From contig CAWJNE010000013.1 in the NCBI GenBank assembly GCA_963844175.1, positions 62,001 through 126,000 on the forward strand: DNA of 64,000 nt, read 5' to 3'. The stretch comes from JALZMG01 sp963844175. GTDB lineage: Bacteria; Actinomycetota; Acidimicrobiia; Acidimicrobiales; Ilumatobacteraceae. The translations under genes were made by a program, and so were the position numbers. The notes under the pieces are model-generated. The model did not search any database. It was not told the DNA's origin and saw only the letters and a list, made by a program, of their open reading frames with translations. This document shows, piece after piece, positions 52,381 to 60,343 of this stretch; within the stretch, counting starts at the first letter, position 1; every line of letters starts with the position of its first letter.

Positions 52381-52430
52381 GCCTGGTCGAGCCTACGAAC
52401 CGGCCCCGCGATCCCCTCGTGAGGCGACCG

Positions 52431-52778
52431 TCACGAGCGCCGGAACAAGCGCCGCCAGCCGCGCCGGCGGGCGGCCGCGGCTTCGGCCTCGACCTCGGCG
52501 CGGACGCGGTCACCGACCGCCAGCAGGTGCTCCTCGGCCTCGTCCAGCAGGGCCGCCGCCGTGCCATCGGCGACGCTGGCCGGCTCGGCGGGCGTCGGAG
52601 GTGTCACCAGCGCGCCCTGGGTCCAGGCCACGGCGGCCAGTCGGCGTTCGTACCGCGGGCAATCGACCGGGCAGCGCCACGGCGCATCAGGTGCGAGGTC
52701 GAGGTTGCACTTGCGCACCGTGTCGCCGTTGGCGTAGGTGCGGCTCTCGAAGTGCTTGCACTCCTGGCGCATCGGCAT
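52431..52778 (-). CDS. Four-cysteine protein of unknown function
   Basis: 115 residues. Cys7 (QECKHF), Cys24 (VRKCNLD), Cys36 and Cys40 (WRCPVDCPRYERR) form a C-x16-C-x11-C-x3-C pattern that could bind zinc or an Fe-S cluster. The remainder is a helical, basic tail ending in RRRGWRRLFRRS. ATG 52778 or ATG 52772 starts it. It is the first gene before sufD on the minus strand, 50 bases away, so a link to Fe-S assembly is plausible but not shown. The family is not recognised. Confidence 0.65.
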   Translation of the reverse strand: MPMRQECKHFESRTYANGDTVRKCNLDLAPDAPWRCPVDCPRYERRLAAVAWTQGALVTPPTPAEPASVADGTAAALLDEAEEHLLAVGDRVRAEVEAEAAAARRRGWRRLFRRS

Positions 52779-52867
52779 CGAGCGCCAGCGTACGGCCCTC
52801 CGCAGCTCGCCGCCGGTCGGGTGCGAACCAGGTCCCCGAGCGTCCGTTACGCAGTTCGCGTGAAAGC

Positions 52868-52930
52868 CCAGGCCGGCCTTGCCCGGCCCAGCCGAGTGAG
52901 CGGAGTCTTCGGAGCGAGCGAGGCCATCGA
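52868..52930. repeat. Dispersed intergenic repeat, copy B
   Basis: AGGCCGGCCTTGCCCGGCCC, GCGGAGTCTTCGGAGCGAGC and GAGGCCATCGA match copy A with few differences and one indel. It abuts the stop codon of the DHA2-type transporter. The rest of 52779-52930 contains no gene. Confidence 0.65.
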
Positions 52931-54559
52931 CTAGTCCACCGCAACCGGGGCGGGGTCCGGCGCGGCCATCGGTCCGCGCGGGCGCGACGGCAGCAGCGAC
53001 CGCACGGTGACCGCCGCGGCGAGCACCACGGCGGCGGCGATGATCCCGGCCAGGTTGAGGCCGTCGACGAAGGCCGAGCGGGCCGTGCCCAGCAGCTGCT
53101 CGCCGACGTCGGCCGGCAGGATCCCGCGCGAGATCAGCCCCAGCACGCCGCCGATGCTGCCCTGGGCGAGCTCGCGGGCCTCCTCGGGCAGCGCGGCAGC
53201 CGCGTCGGCCAGGCCGGACGTGTACTGGCTGGTGACGAGCGAACCGAGCACGGCCACACCGAGCGCGCCGCCGAGCTCGCGGGTCGTGTCGTTCATCGCC
53301 GATCCGATCCCGGCACGGTCGCGCGGGACGGCCGACATCAGCTCGGTCGTCATCGGCGACATCGTCAGCGCCATGCCACCGGACATCACACAGACCGTGA
53401 TCAGCAGGTACCAGTACGGCGTCGACGGCGAGAACAGGGCGAACCCGAGCATCGCCAGCGCGATGAGGCCCATGCCGGTTGATGCGACGCGCCCGGTCCC
53501 GAAGCGGCCGACCAGCTTCGGGGTCTGCGGAGCGACCGTCATCATGATCGCCGAGAACGGCAGCAGGCGGATCGCGCTCTGCAGCGGTGTGTAGCCGATC
53601 ACGAACTGCAGGAACTGGGACAGCAGGTAGAAGGTCCCGAACATGGCGAAGAAGACCAGCGTGATGCCGCCGGAGGACACGGCGAACCGCCGATCCCGGA
53701 ACAGCCGCAGGTCGAGCATCGGGTGGCGGTTGCGCCACTCCCACCATGCGAACAGCCCGAGGGCGGCGATGGCGCCAGCGAACCACATCAGCGAGGCGGT
53801 GCTGGTCCACCCGTGGTTGGGACCCTCGATGATGGCGAAGATCAGGGCACTGAACCCGACGATCGACAGCAGGGCACCGACCGGGTCGAGCGGCGACGCC
53901 GTCTTGTCCTTGGAGTGTGGGACGAGGCGCCAGCCGGCCACGAGGGCGACGGCGATGATGGGCAGGTTGATGAGGAACACCGCGCCCCACCAGAAGTGCT
54001 CGAGCAGCAGGCCCGAGGTCACGGGCCCGATCGCTGCGCCTGCGCCGGAGATGCCGGCCCAGATGGCGATCGCCTTGGCCCGCTCGCGCCCCGGGAAGAC
54101 GTTGGTCAGGATGGACAGCGTCGAGGGCATGATGAACGCCGCCCCGACGCCCATGATCGATCGGCCGACGATCACCTGGGTCGACGATGCGGCGAGGGCG
54201 CCGACCAGCGAGCCGAAGGCGAACACGATGAGGCCGCCCTGCAGCGCTCCCTTGCGACCGAAGCGGTCGCCGAGGGCGCCAGCGGTGAAGAGCAGGCCGG
54301 CGAAGACCAGCGCGTAGGCGTCGACCATCCATTGCAGCTCGGTGTTGCTGGCCCCCAGCTGGTCCGGGTCGGCGAGCGTCGGCAGGGCGACGTTGAGCAC
54401 CGTGTTGCCGACGATGACGATGATCAGCGAGCCGCACAGGACGGCGAGGATCCGCCAGCGCCGGGCGTAGACGTCGGGGTCGATTCCGTCGAGGTCGACC
54501 ACGTCCGCCGCGGCGGGCGGATCCGCATCGGCGGGTGGTCGGTCGGGGGTCGTCGTCAT
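52931..54559 (-). CDS. DHA2-type MFS drug efflux transporter
   Basis: 542 residues with about 14 helices. Signature motifs are NTVLNVALPTLA in helix 1, GALGDRFGRKGAL (motif A), RSIMGVGAAFIMPSTLS, and AIWAGISGAGAAIGPVTSGLLL (motif C of drug-proton antiporters). It pumps a toxic compound out by proton antiport. It is divergent from a TetR-family gene, 116 bases away, with a clear palindromic operator (54600-54626) between them; this pair arrangement is standard for efflux pumps. ATG 54559 is preferred over upstream in-frame starts. Confidence 0.92.
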   Translation of the reverse strand: MTTTPDRPPADADPPAAADVVDLDGIDPDVYARRWRILAVLCGSLIIVIVGNTVLNVALPTLADPDQLGASNTELQWMVDAYALVFAGLLFTAGALGDRFGRKGALQGGLIVFAFGSLVGALAASSTQVIVGRSIMGVGAAFIMPSTLSILTNVFPGRERAKAIAIWAGISGAGAAIGPVTSGLLLEHFWWGAVFLINLPIIAVALVAGWRLVPHSKDKTASPLDPVGALLSIVGFSALIFAIIEGPNHGWTSTASLMWFAGAIAALGLFAWWEWRNRHPMLDLRLFRDRRFAVSSGGITLVFFAMFGTFYLLSQFLQFVIGYTPLQSAIRLLPFSAIMMTVAPQTPKLVGRFGTGRVASTGMGLIALAMLGFALFSPSTPYWYLLITVCVMSGGMALTMSPMTTELMSAVPRDRAGIGSAMNDTTRELGGALGVAVLGSLVTSQYTSGLADAAAALPEEARELAQGSIGGVLGLISRGILPADVGEQLLGTARSAFVDGLNLAGIIAAAVVLAAAVTVRSLLPSRPRGPMAAPDPAPVAVD

Positions 54560-54599
54560 CGCATCCGCTCGTTCGTTCGTCCCGCCGTTCCGGGTCGTG

Positions 54600-54626
54600 C
54601 TACGTCGTTTCGCTACGGTAGCGTAG
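54600..54626. promoter_or_regulatory. TetR operator candidate between efflux pump and regulator genes
   Basis: CGCTAC-G-GTAGCG (54611-54623) is a perfect 13-base palindrome nested in outer CTACG (54600) and CGTAG (54622-54626) arms. It lies 49 bases before the tetR ATG and 41 before the transporter ATG, so binding would repress both. Confidence 0.65.
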
Positions 54627-54675
54627 TGGATGGAGCGCGCAACGGGCGGGCCGGTCGAACAAGCGAGAGTGACGG

Positions 54676-55251
54676 ATGGCTCGTCCGAAGAGCGAAGCGG
54701 CCAGGCGCAAGGCACTCGACGCGGCGGCCGATCTGATCGTCGAGGGCGGCGTCGCCAAGGTGACGATCGAGGAGGTGTCCGCCCGCTCGGGTGTCGCCAA
54801 GACGACCATCTACCGTCACTGGCCCGATCGCCCCGGGCTGATCCTGGACACGGTGCAGCAGGCCTTCCGCCACGTCGCCACGCCGGACACCGGGTCGTTG
54901 CGCGGCGACCTGACGGCCTTCTTCGGCAGCATGGTGCGCGCCGATCTCAGCGGGCGGGTGGGCCGGATGATGCCCTGCCTGATCGATGCCGCGTCACGCG
55001 ACCCGGAGATGGAGCAGCTCCTCACCCGGCTCGGCGTCGAGCGTGAACAACCGATCATCCAGATCGTCGAGCGGGCGCAGGAACGGGGCGAGCTGCCCGA
55101 AGACCTCGACCTGCGCGTCGTGATCGGCGCCATCGTCGGGCCGATCGTGTTCCGCAAGGTCGTGCAGCGCCAGCCGATCGACGTGGACTACGTCGCCGGA
55201 TGCATCGACGTGGCCATCAACGGCCTCGCCGCCCGAGTCCCGGCGACCTAG
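54676..55251 (+). CDS. TetR/AcrR family transcriptional regulator
   Basis: 191 residues. The N-terminal HTH has ALDAAADLIVEGGVAKVTIE and VSARSGVAKTTIYRHWPDRPG (split: VSARSGVAKTTIYRHW is the recognition motif). The C-terminal domain is helical with MMPCLIDAASRDPEMEQLL, the TetR_C_33-like ligand pocket. It probably represses the divergent DHA2 efflux gene through the palindrome between them. ATG 54676 is chosen. Confidence 0.92.
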   Translation: MARPKSEAARRKALDAAADLIVEGGVAKVTIEEVSARSGVAKTTIYRHWPDRPGLILDTVQQAFRHVATPDTGSLRGDLTAFFGSMVRADLSGRVGRMMPCLIDAASRDPEMEQLLTRLGVEREQPIIQIVERAQERGELPEDLDLRVVIGAIVGPIVFRKVVQRQPIDVDYVAGCIDVAINGLAARVPAT

Positions 55252-55285
55252 CCGAGCGAGTCAGCTCCCGAGCGAGGCGATCGAG

Positions 55286-56686
55286 TCAGCCGACAGAGCC
55301 TTCCATCTGCAGCTCGATCAGGCGGCTCCACTCGACGGCGTACTCCATCGGCAGCGTGCGGGTGATCGGCTCGATGAAGCCGTTGACGACCATCCCCATC
55401 GCCTGCTCCTCCGAGAGGCCACGGCTCATCAGGTAGAAGAGCTGCTCGTCGGCGACCTTGGAGACGGTGGCCTCGTGGCCGATCTGGGCGTCGCGCTGGC
55501 CGACCTCCATGTACGGCAGCGTGCGACTCTCGGACTCCTCGTCGAGGATCAGCGCATCGCACTGCACGTGCGACTTGCAGCCGGTGGCGCCCTCGTCCAC
55601 CCGCACGAGGCCCCGGTAGGTGGTGATGCCGCCGTCCTTGCTGATCGACTTGGACACGATCTTCGAGGTGGTGTCGGGAGCGGCGTGGACCATCTTCGCC
55701 CCTGCGTCCTGGTGCTGTCCGGCGCCCGAGTAGGCCACGGAGAGCACCTCGCCCGTGGCGCCCCGGCCGACGAGGTACACGCTCGGGTACTTCATCGTGA
55801 GCTTCGACCCGATGTTGCCGTCGATCCACTCCATGTGGCCCTCTTCCTCGACGCGCGCCCGCTTCGTGACGAGGTTGTAGACGTTCGGGCTCCAGTTCTG
55901 GATCGTCGTGTAGGTGACCCGGGCCCGCGGCTTGACGATGATCTCGACGACGGCCGAGTGCAGCGAGTCGCTGGTGTACACCGGCGCCGAGCAGCCCTCG
56001 ATGTAGTGCACCTGCGAGCCCTCGTCGGCGATGATCAGCGTGCGCTCGAACTGACCTGCGTTCTCGGCGTTGATCCGGAAGTACGCCTGCAGCGGCATCT
56101 CGCACTCGACGCCCGGTGGTACGTAGATGAACGACCCGCCGCTCCACACCGACGTGTTCAGGGCGGCGAACTTGTTGTCACCCGGCGGGATCACCGTGCC
56201 GAAGTACTGCTTCACCAGGTCCGGGTACTCGCGCAGCGCGGTGTCCATGTCGCTGAACAGGATCCCCTGCGCCGCCAGCTCCTCGCGGTTGCGGTGGTAG
56301 ACGACCTCGGACTCGTACTGGGCGGTGACGCCGGCGAGGTACTGGCGCTCGGCCTCGGGGATGCCCAGCTTCTCGTAGGTCGCCTTCATCTGCTCGGGCA
56401 GGTCGTCCCACTCATCGACCTGCTCACCCGACGGGCGCAGGTAGTAGTAGATGTCCTGGAAGTCGATGTCGGGCATGTTCACGGCGAACCACTCGGCCAT
56501 CGGCTTGCGCTCGAACAGCTTGAGGCTGCGCAGGCGCAGGTTCGTCATCCAGCGCGGCTCGCCCTTCCACCAGGAGATCTGCTCGACGACGCCCCGGTTG
56601 ATGCCCTTCTCGGGCGTGAAGGCGTACTCGACCTCGTCGCTCCAGCCGAGCTGATACTTCGTCAGGTCCAGGTCGAACGTGGTCAT
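55286..56686 (-). CDS. sufB: Fe-S cluster assembly protein SufB
   Basis: 466 residues, the usual SufB length. Conserved parts are GINRGVVEQISWWKGEPRW, GDNKFAALNTSVWSGGSF, YFRINAENAGQFERTLIIAD, VHYIEGCSAPVYTSDSLH and the C-terminal ESRTLPYMEVGQRDAQIGHE with a CKSHVQCDALI block. SufB holds the nascent cluster in the SufBC2D complex. ATG 56686 has an excellent SD (GAGGTGAGG). It stands alone at the start of its unit, with a suf dyad 31 bases upstream; sufD and the second sufC lie further downstream on the same strand. Confidence 0.96.
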   Translation of the reverse strand: MTTFDLDLTKYQLGWSDEVEYAFTPEKGINRGVVEQISWWKGEPRWMTNLRLRSLKLFERKPMAEWFAVNMPDIDFQDIYYYLRPSGEQVDEWDDLPEQMKATYEKLGIPEAERQYLAGVTAQYESEVVYHRNREELAAQGILFSDMDTALREYPDLVKQYFGTVIPPGDNKFAALNTSVWSGGSFIYVPPGVECEMPLQAYFRINAENAGQFERTLIIADEGSQVHYIEGCSAPVYTSDSLHSAVVEIIVKPRARVTYTTIQNWSPNVYNLVTKRARVEEEGHMEWIDGNIGSKLTMKYPSVYLVGRGATGEVLSVAYSGAGQHQDAGAKMVHAAPDTTSKIVSKSISKDGGITTYRGLVRVDEGATGCKSHVQCDALILDEESESRTLPYMEVGQRDAQIGHEATVSKVADEQLFYLMSRGLSEEQAMGMVVNGFIEPITRTLPMEYAVEWSRLIELQMEGSVG

Positions 56687-56717
56687 GCCAGCCTCACCTC
56701 AACGTGATCCGGGGGAA

Positions 56718-56749
56718 CGAATTTGCACTACGTAGATAGTAACAATTCG
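56718..56749 (-). promoter_or_regulatory. Suf operator-like dyad upstream of sufB
   Basis: AATT (56720) -N4- CTA (56728) -N6- TAG (56737) -N4- AATT (56744), with CG flanks on both sides, has the same spacing as the element at 44314-44345. The nearest base is 31 nt upstream of the sufB ATG. A regulator sensing Fe-S status is the likely binder; no candidate gene is in the window. Confidence 0.7.
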
Positions 56750-56801
56750 CAGCGGCGGTCGGACCTGCGGTGACAGATCCGTGCCGGCCCGGCCCGCTCG
56801 G

Positions 56802-57116
56802 TCAGGCGGCGTCGACGCGTAGCTCGACCCGAGCGGCGATCCGGCCGTCGACTTCGACGTCCAATTCGGCGTCGGCGGGCGGGTCGATCTCGATGAAGAT
56901 GCACTCGCCGGGGCAGGCCTCGGCGGCGTCGATCGCCGACGGCACGCTGCGCACCGGGACCACCGCCAGCGATCCGGACCCGCCCGGGTCGTTCAGCGGC
57001 GCCCCGGCCTCCCGCACGTAGGCGATGCCGTCCTCGAGCTGCATGAACACGTCCGGGCAGTGATCGACGCACAGCCCGTCGCCGGTGCAGAGGTCTTGGT
57101 CGATCCACACGCGCAT
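56802..57116 (-). CDS. [3Fe-4S]-type ferredoxin
   Basis: 104 residues. Cluster ligands are Cys10 and Cys16 in DLCTGDGLCVDHCP, with Asp13 in the position of the second Cys of 4Fe ferredoxins, Cys20 in CP, and Cys68 in EACPGECIF. This pattern marks the single-cluster [3Fe-4S] ferredoxins of actinobacteria that feed cytochromes P450. The rest, including an acidic C-terminus, is usual. ATG 57116 is divergent from the prolyl oligopeptidase gene. 56687-56801 otherwise holds only the suf dyad. Confidence 0.88.
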   Translation of the reverse strand: MRVWIDQDLCTGDGLCVDHCPDVFMQLEDGIAYVREAGAPLNDPGGSGSLAVVPVRSVPSAIDAAEACPGECIFIEIDPPADAELDVEVDGRIAARVELRVDAA

Positions 57117-57185
57117 TGCCCCGAGCACGGTAGCGGCGGGCACCCCGGATGACCGGCCTGCGGCGCCCGTACGCTGCGGTCCGCG

Positions 57186-59240
57186 ATGAGCCCGTTCGAG
57201 CGCCCCGATCCGCCCGTCGCCCCGGCGAAGCCGCACACCTGGGAGCGGCCGACCGGACCGGTCGACGATCCGTGGGCGTGGCTCCTGCAGCGCGACGACC
57301 CCGACACGCTGGCGTACCTGCGGGCCGAGAACGACTACGCCGACGCCTTCTTCACCGAGCACGGTGAACTGGTCGAGGAGATCTTCCAGGAGATCAAGTC
57401 GCGGGTGCAGGAGACGGACCAGTCGGTGCCCGTCCGCCACGGCCCGTGGTGGTACGTCACGCGCACGATCGAGGGCGAGGCGTACCCGGTCTTCTGCCGC
57501 GGCCGGACCATCGACGACGCCACGGCGACGGTGATGCTGGACTGCAACGAGGAGGCCGCCGGACACGACTTCTTCGACGTCCACGCCGTCGACGCCTCGC
57601 CCGACCACCGGCTGCTGGCGTGGTCCAGCGACGTCGACGGGAGCGAGCGGTACACGCTGCGGGTCCGCGACCTGGCGACCGGTCGGGACCTCGACGACGT
57701 GCTGACCGGCACGTCGTCGTGGGGTGGGCAGGCGTGGTCGGCCGACGGGCAGCACCTCTTCTACGCCCGGCCCGACGATCAGATGCGGCCGTACCAGATC
57801 TGGCGCCACCGCCTCGGCACCCCTCCCGACGAGGACGAACTCGTGCTGGAGGAGGTCGACGAGCGCTTCTACCTCGGCGTCGGCAGCACCCGCAGCGAGC
57901 GGTGGATCGTCATGGCGGCGAACAGCAAGACGAGCTCCGAGGCCTGGCTGTTGCCCGCCGACGACCCCACGGGCCAGCTGCGGCTGGTCCGCTCGCGCAC
58001 GCCGGACGTGGAGTACGGGATCGACGACTGGGGCGACCGCTTCGTCGTGGTGACCAACCTCGACGCGCCGGACTTCCGGGTGATGACGGCTCCCCACGAC
58101 GACCCCGGTCACTGGGACGAGCTGTTGCCGCACGAGCCCGGCCGGCGGCTGACGACGGCCGAGCCGTTCGCCGACCACCTCGTGGTCCACGAGTGGCGCG
58201 ACGCCCAGCCACGGGTGTGGGTGCGGTTCCGCGACGGTCGCCAGCTACCACTCGACTTCGGCGCCGAGCCCCACGACCTCGAGCTCGGGGCGAACCCCGA
58301 GTGGCGGTCCGACGTCGTGCGGTTGAGCTACCAGTCGCTGACCACCCCGGCGTCGGTCTTCGACCACGACGTCGTCTCCGGCGAGCGCACGCTGCGCAAG
58401 CGGACGCCGACTCCCGGCGTCGACCTGTCGGCCTACACGTCGGAGCGCACGTGGGCGGCCGCCCCCGACGGGACCGCCGTCCCGATCGACATCGTGCGGC
58501 CGGCGACGGCCCCCGCCGATGGCGGCGCACCCACCGTCGTGTACGGGTACGGGTCGTACGAGGCGTCCATGCCGCCCTGGTTCTCGGTCGCCCGGCTGTC
58601 ATTGCTCGACCGGGGCGTCACGTGGGCGCTCGTCCACCCGCGCGGCGGCGGCGAGCTAGGCCGAGGCTGGTACCTCGACGGCAAGCTGCTCAACAAGCGC
58701 AACACGTTCACCGACACGCTCAGCGCCGTCGAGCACGTCGTGGCCGGCGGGTGGGCCGATCCGGCGCGGGTGGCGATCCGCGGCGGGAGCGCTGGCGGTC
58801 TGCTCGTCGGCGCCTGCGTCGTCGAACGCCCGGATCTGTTCGCCAGCGCCGTGGCCGAGGTCCCCTTCGTCGACATCGTCTCCACGATGAGCGATCCGTC
58901 CCTGCCGCTGACGGTGACCGAGTGGGAGGAGTGGGGCGACCCACGCGAGGAGCCGTACGCCTCGTACATGTTGAGCTACAGCCCGTACGACAACACGGCG
59001 CTGCCGCCGGCGCCCGTGCAGTTCCCGGCGCTATACGTCACCGCCGGGCTGAACGATCCGCGGGTCAGCTACCACGAGCCGGCGAAGTGGGTGGCCAAGC
59101 TGCGCGCCCTCGGCGCAGGCACCCATCGGCCGCTGCTGCTGCGCACCGAGCTCGGCGCCGGCCACGGCGGCCCCAGCGGTCGGTACGACGCCTGGCGGGA
59201 CGAGGCGCGCACCCTGACGTTCCTCCTCGCCACGCTGTAG
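57186..59240 (+). CDS. Prolyl oligopeptidase family serine peptidase (oligopeptidase B-like)
   Basis: 684 residues. The N-terminal beta-propeller includes SPDHRLLAWSSDVDGSERYT and AWSADGQHLFY. The C-terminal alpha/beta-hydrolase domain has GGSAGGLL with Ser535, LNDPRV with Asp624 and GAGHGG with His660, plus YGYGSYEASM before it. The S9A layout and WAWLLQRDDPDTLAYL N-terminus match protease II, which cleaves short peptides after basic or proline residues in the cytoplasm. ATG 57186 is chosen. A hairpin at 59281 follows the stop. Confidence 0.94.
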   Translation: MSPFERPDPPVAPAKPHTWERPTGPVDDPWAWLLQRDDPDTLAYLRAENDYADAFFTEHGELVEEIFQEIKSRVQETDQSVPVRHGPWWYVTRTIEGEAYPVFCRGRTIDDATATVMLDCNEEAAGHDFFDVHAVDASPDHRLLAWSSDVDGSERYTLRVRDLATGRDLDDVLTGTSSWGGQAWSADGQHLFYARPDDQMRPYQIWRHRLGTPPDEDELVLEEVDERFYLGVGSTRSERWIVMAANSKTSSEAWLLPADDPTGQLRLVRSRTPDVEYGIDDWGDRFVVVTNLDAPDFRVMTAPHDDPGHWDELLPHEPGRRLTTAEPFADHLVVHEWRDAQPRVWVRFRDGRQLPLDFGAEPHDLELGANPEWRSDVVRLSYQSLTTPASVFDHDVVSGERTLRKRTPTPGVDLSAYTSERTWAAAPDGTAVPIDIVRPATAPADGGAPTVVYGYGSYEASMPPWFSVARLSLLDRGVTWALVHPRGGGELGRGWYLDGKLLNKRNTFTDTLSAVEHVVAGGWADPARVAIRGGSAGGLLVGACVVERPDLFASAVAEVPFVDIVSTMSDPSLPLTVTEWEEWGDPREEPYASYMLSYSPYDNTALPPAPVQFPALYVTAGLNDPRVSYHEPAKWVAKLRALGAGTHRPLLLRTELGAGHGGPSGRYDAWRDEARTLTFLLATL

Positions 59241-59280
59241 TCAGCACGGGGCTGACGAGCGCAGCGAGTCAGCGAACAAC

Positions 59281-59326
59281 ATCTGGGCGCGGACAGTCCC
59301 ACCAACGAGACTGGGACTCGCCAGAT
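59281..59326. terminator. Bidirectional hairpin between convergent genes (ATCTGG family)
   Basis: ATCTGGGCGCGGAC followed by AGTCCCA, a loop, TGGGACT and CGCCAGAT. The stem is interrupted by a bulge. Its left arm is identical over 14 bases to that of the hairpin at 7261. It lies between the peptidase gene and the MBL gene. Confidence 0.6.
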
Positions 59327-59367
59327 GGCACCCAGGCTTCGCTTCGCTCGCCTGGACCAGAGCTGGG

Positions 59368-60225
59368 CTAGAGGGTGACGGTCAGGCCTTCGCGGGCGGC
59401 GAAGACGTCGACGCCGAACTCACGGCCGCAGGCCGCCGCGCCGGCCGCCAGGTGGTCGATCGTGTCGTCGTCGTGGCTCGGGTCGTGGTGGTAGAGCGCC
59501 AGCCGCTTGGCCCCGACCTCGCCGGCCAACCACACCGCGTACTCGATCGTGCAGTGGCCCCAGTCGCGCTTCAGCTTGAACTCCGCCGGCGTGTACTGGG
59601 CGTCGTGGATCAGCAGGTCGACGTCGGTGCACAGCGCCCGCACGCCGTCGGCGATCTGCGCGCCGCGCGGCTGCTGGTGGTCGCTGATGTAGGCCACGCT
59701 GGTGCCGCCGTGCATGACGCGGTAGCCGACCGTGTCCCCCACGTGCGGCACCTCGGCCGATTCCACCCGATAGCCGCCGACCGAGAAGCGCGCCGGCGGG
59801 CACCGGACGTCGATGGTGCCCGGGAACCCGTCGAGGCCGACCGGGAACAGCGGCGGGCAGATGCACGCCTTGAGCACCTCGGCCGGACCGCACCCGTCGT
59901 GCTGCGCCGGGGCGTAGACGACGAGCTCGGCCTCGGCGTGCTGCAACGGCCCGAAGAAGGGCAGGCCCTGCACGTGGTCCCAGTGCAGGTGGCTGACCAA
60001 CGCCGTGCCCTTGAACGGGCGGTCCTGCGGGCACGTCAGGCCGAAGTAGCGCAGGCCGGTCCCGAGGTCGAACAGCAGCGGCTGCTCACCCGGTGCCTCG
60101 ACCGACACGCACGACGTGTTGCCGCCGTAGCGCGCCACCTCGTCCCCATGGCATGGCGTCGATCCGCGCACGCCATGGAACGTGATCGCCAGCCCCCGTG
60201 TCACGCCCCCAGCAGTGATCGGCAC
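59368..60225 (-). CDS. MBL-fold hydrolase (ribonuclease Z/phosphodiesterase-like)
   Basis: 285 residues. HLHWDHVQGLPF supplies the HxHxDH zinc motif (about 79-84), VPHVGDTVGYRV the third His, SDHQQPRG and LIHDAQYTP the bridging Asp, and ALYHHDPSHDD the last His. The FHGVRGSTPCHGDEVARYGG N-terminus is typical of MBL proteins related to cyclic-nucleotide phosphodiesterases or RNase Z. GTG 60225 or GTG 60204 may be the true start; the latter lies inside an inverted repeat. It is convergent with the oligopeptidase gene and divergent from the hydrolase gene. Confidence 0.88.
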   Translation of the reverse strand: MPITAGGVTRGLAITFHGVRGSTPCHGDEVARYGGNTSCVSVEAPGEQPLLFDLGTGLRYFGLTCPQDRPFKGTALVSHLHWDHVQGLPFFGPLQHAEAELVVYAPAQHDGCGPAEVLKACICPPLFPVGLDGFPGTIDVRCPPARFSVGGYRVESAEVPHVGDTVGYRVMHGGTSVAYISDHQQPRGAQIADGVRALCTDVDLLIHDAQYTPAEFKLKRDWGHCTIEYAVWLAGEVGAKRLALYHHDPSHDDDTIDHLAAGAAACGREFGVDVFAAREGLTVTL

Positions 60226-60271
60226 ACGCTACGCCGACCGCCAGGTGAACGGAAGTCGACGGGGGCGTGAC
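60200..60271. promoter_or_regulatory. Inverted repeat across the divergent MBL / hydrolase promoter region
   Basis: GTCACGCCCCC (60200-60210) and GGGGGCGTGAC (60261-60271) are perfect 11-base inverted repeats 50 bases apart, enclosing the upstream MBL start. They could be paired binding sites for a regulator acting on both genes. Confidence 0.45.
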
Positions 60272-60343
60272 GAATGTCGCATGCCGCTGGCGCAGCCGGC
60301 CGGTGTCGGCCGCGCCCGCAGCGATCGCTAGGTTCGGCCCGCA

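Noticed and set aside
54676..55251. The TetR protein as the suf regulator
   Set aside because: Its own palindrome lies between it and the efflux gene and differs from the suf dyad; the divergent pump is the simpler target.
57446..59371. 641-codon second frame within the prolyl oligopeptidase gene
   Set aside because: Arg/Gly-rich shadow of a gene with a full catalytic triad.
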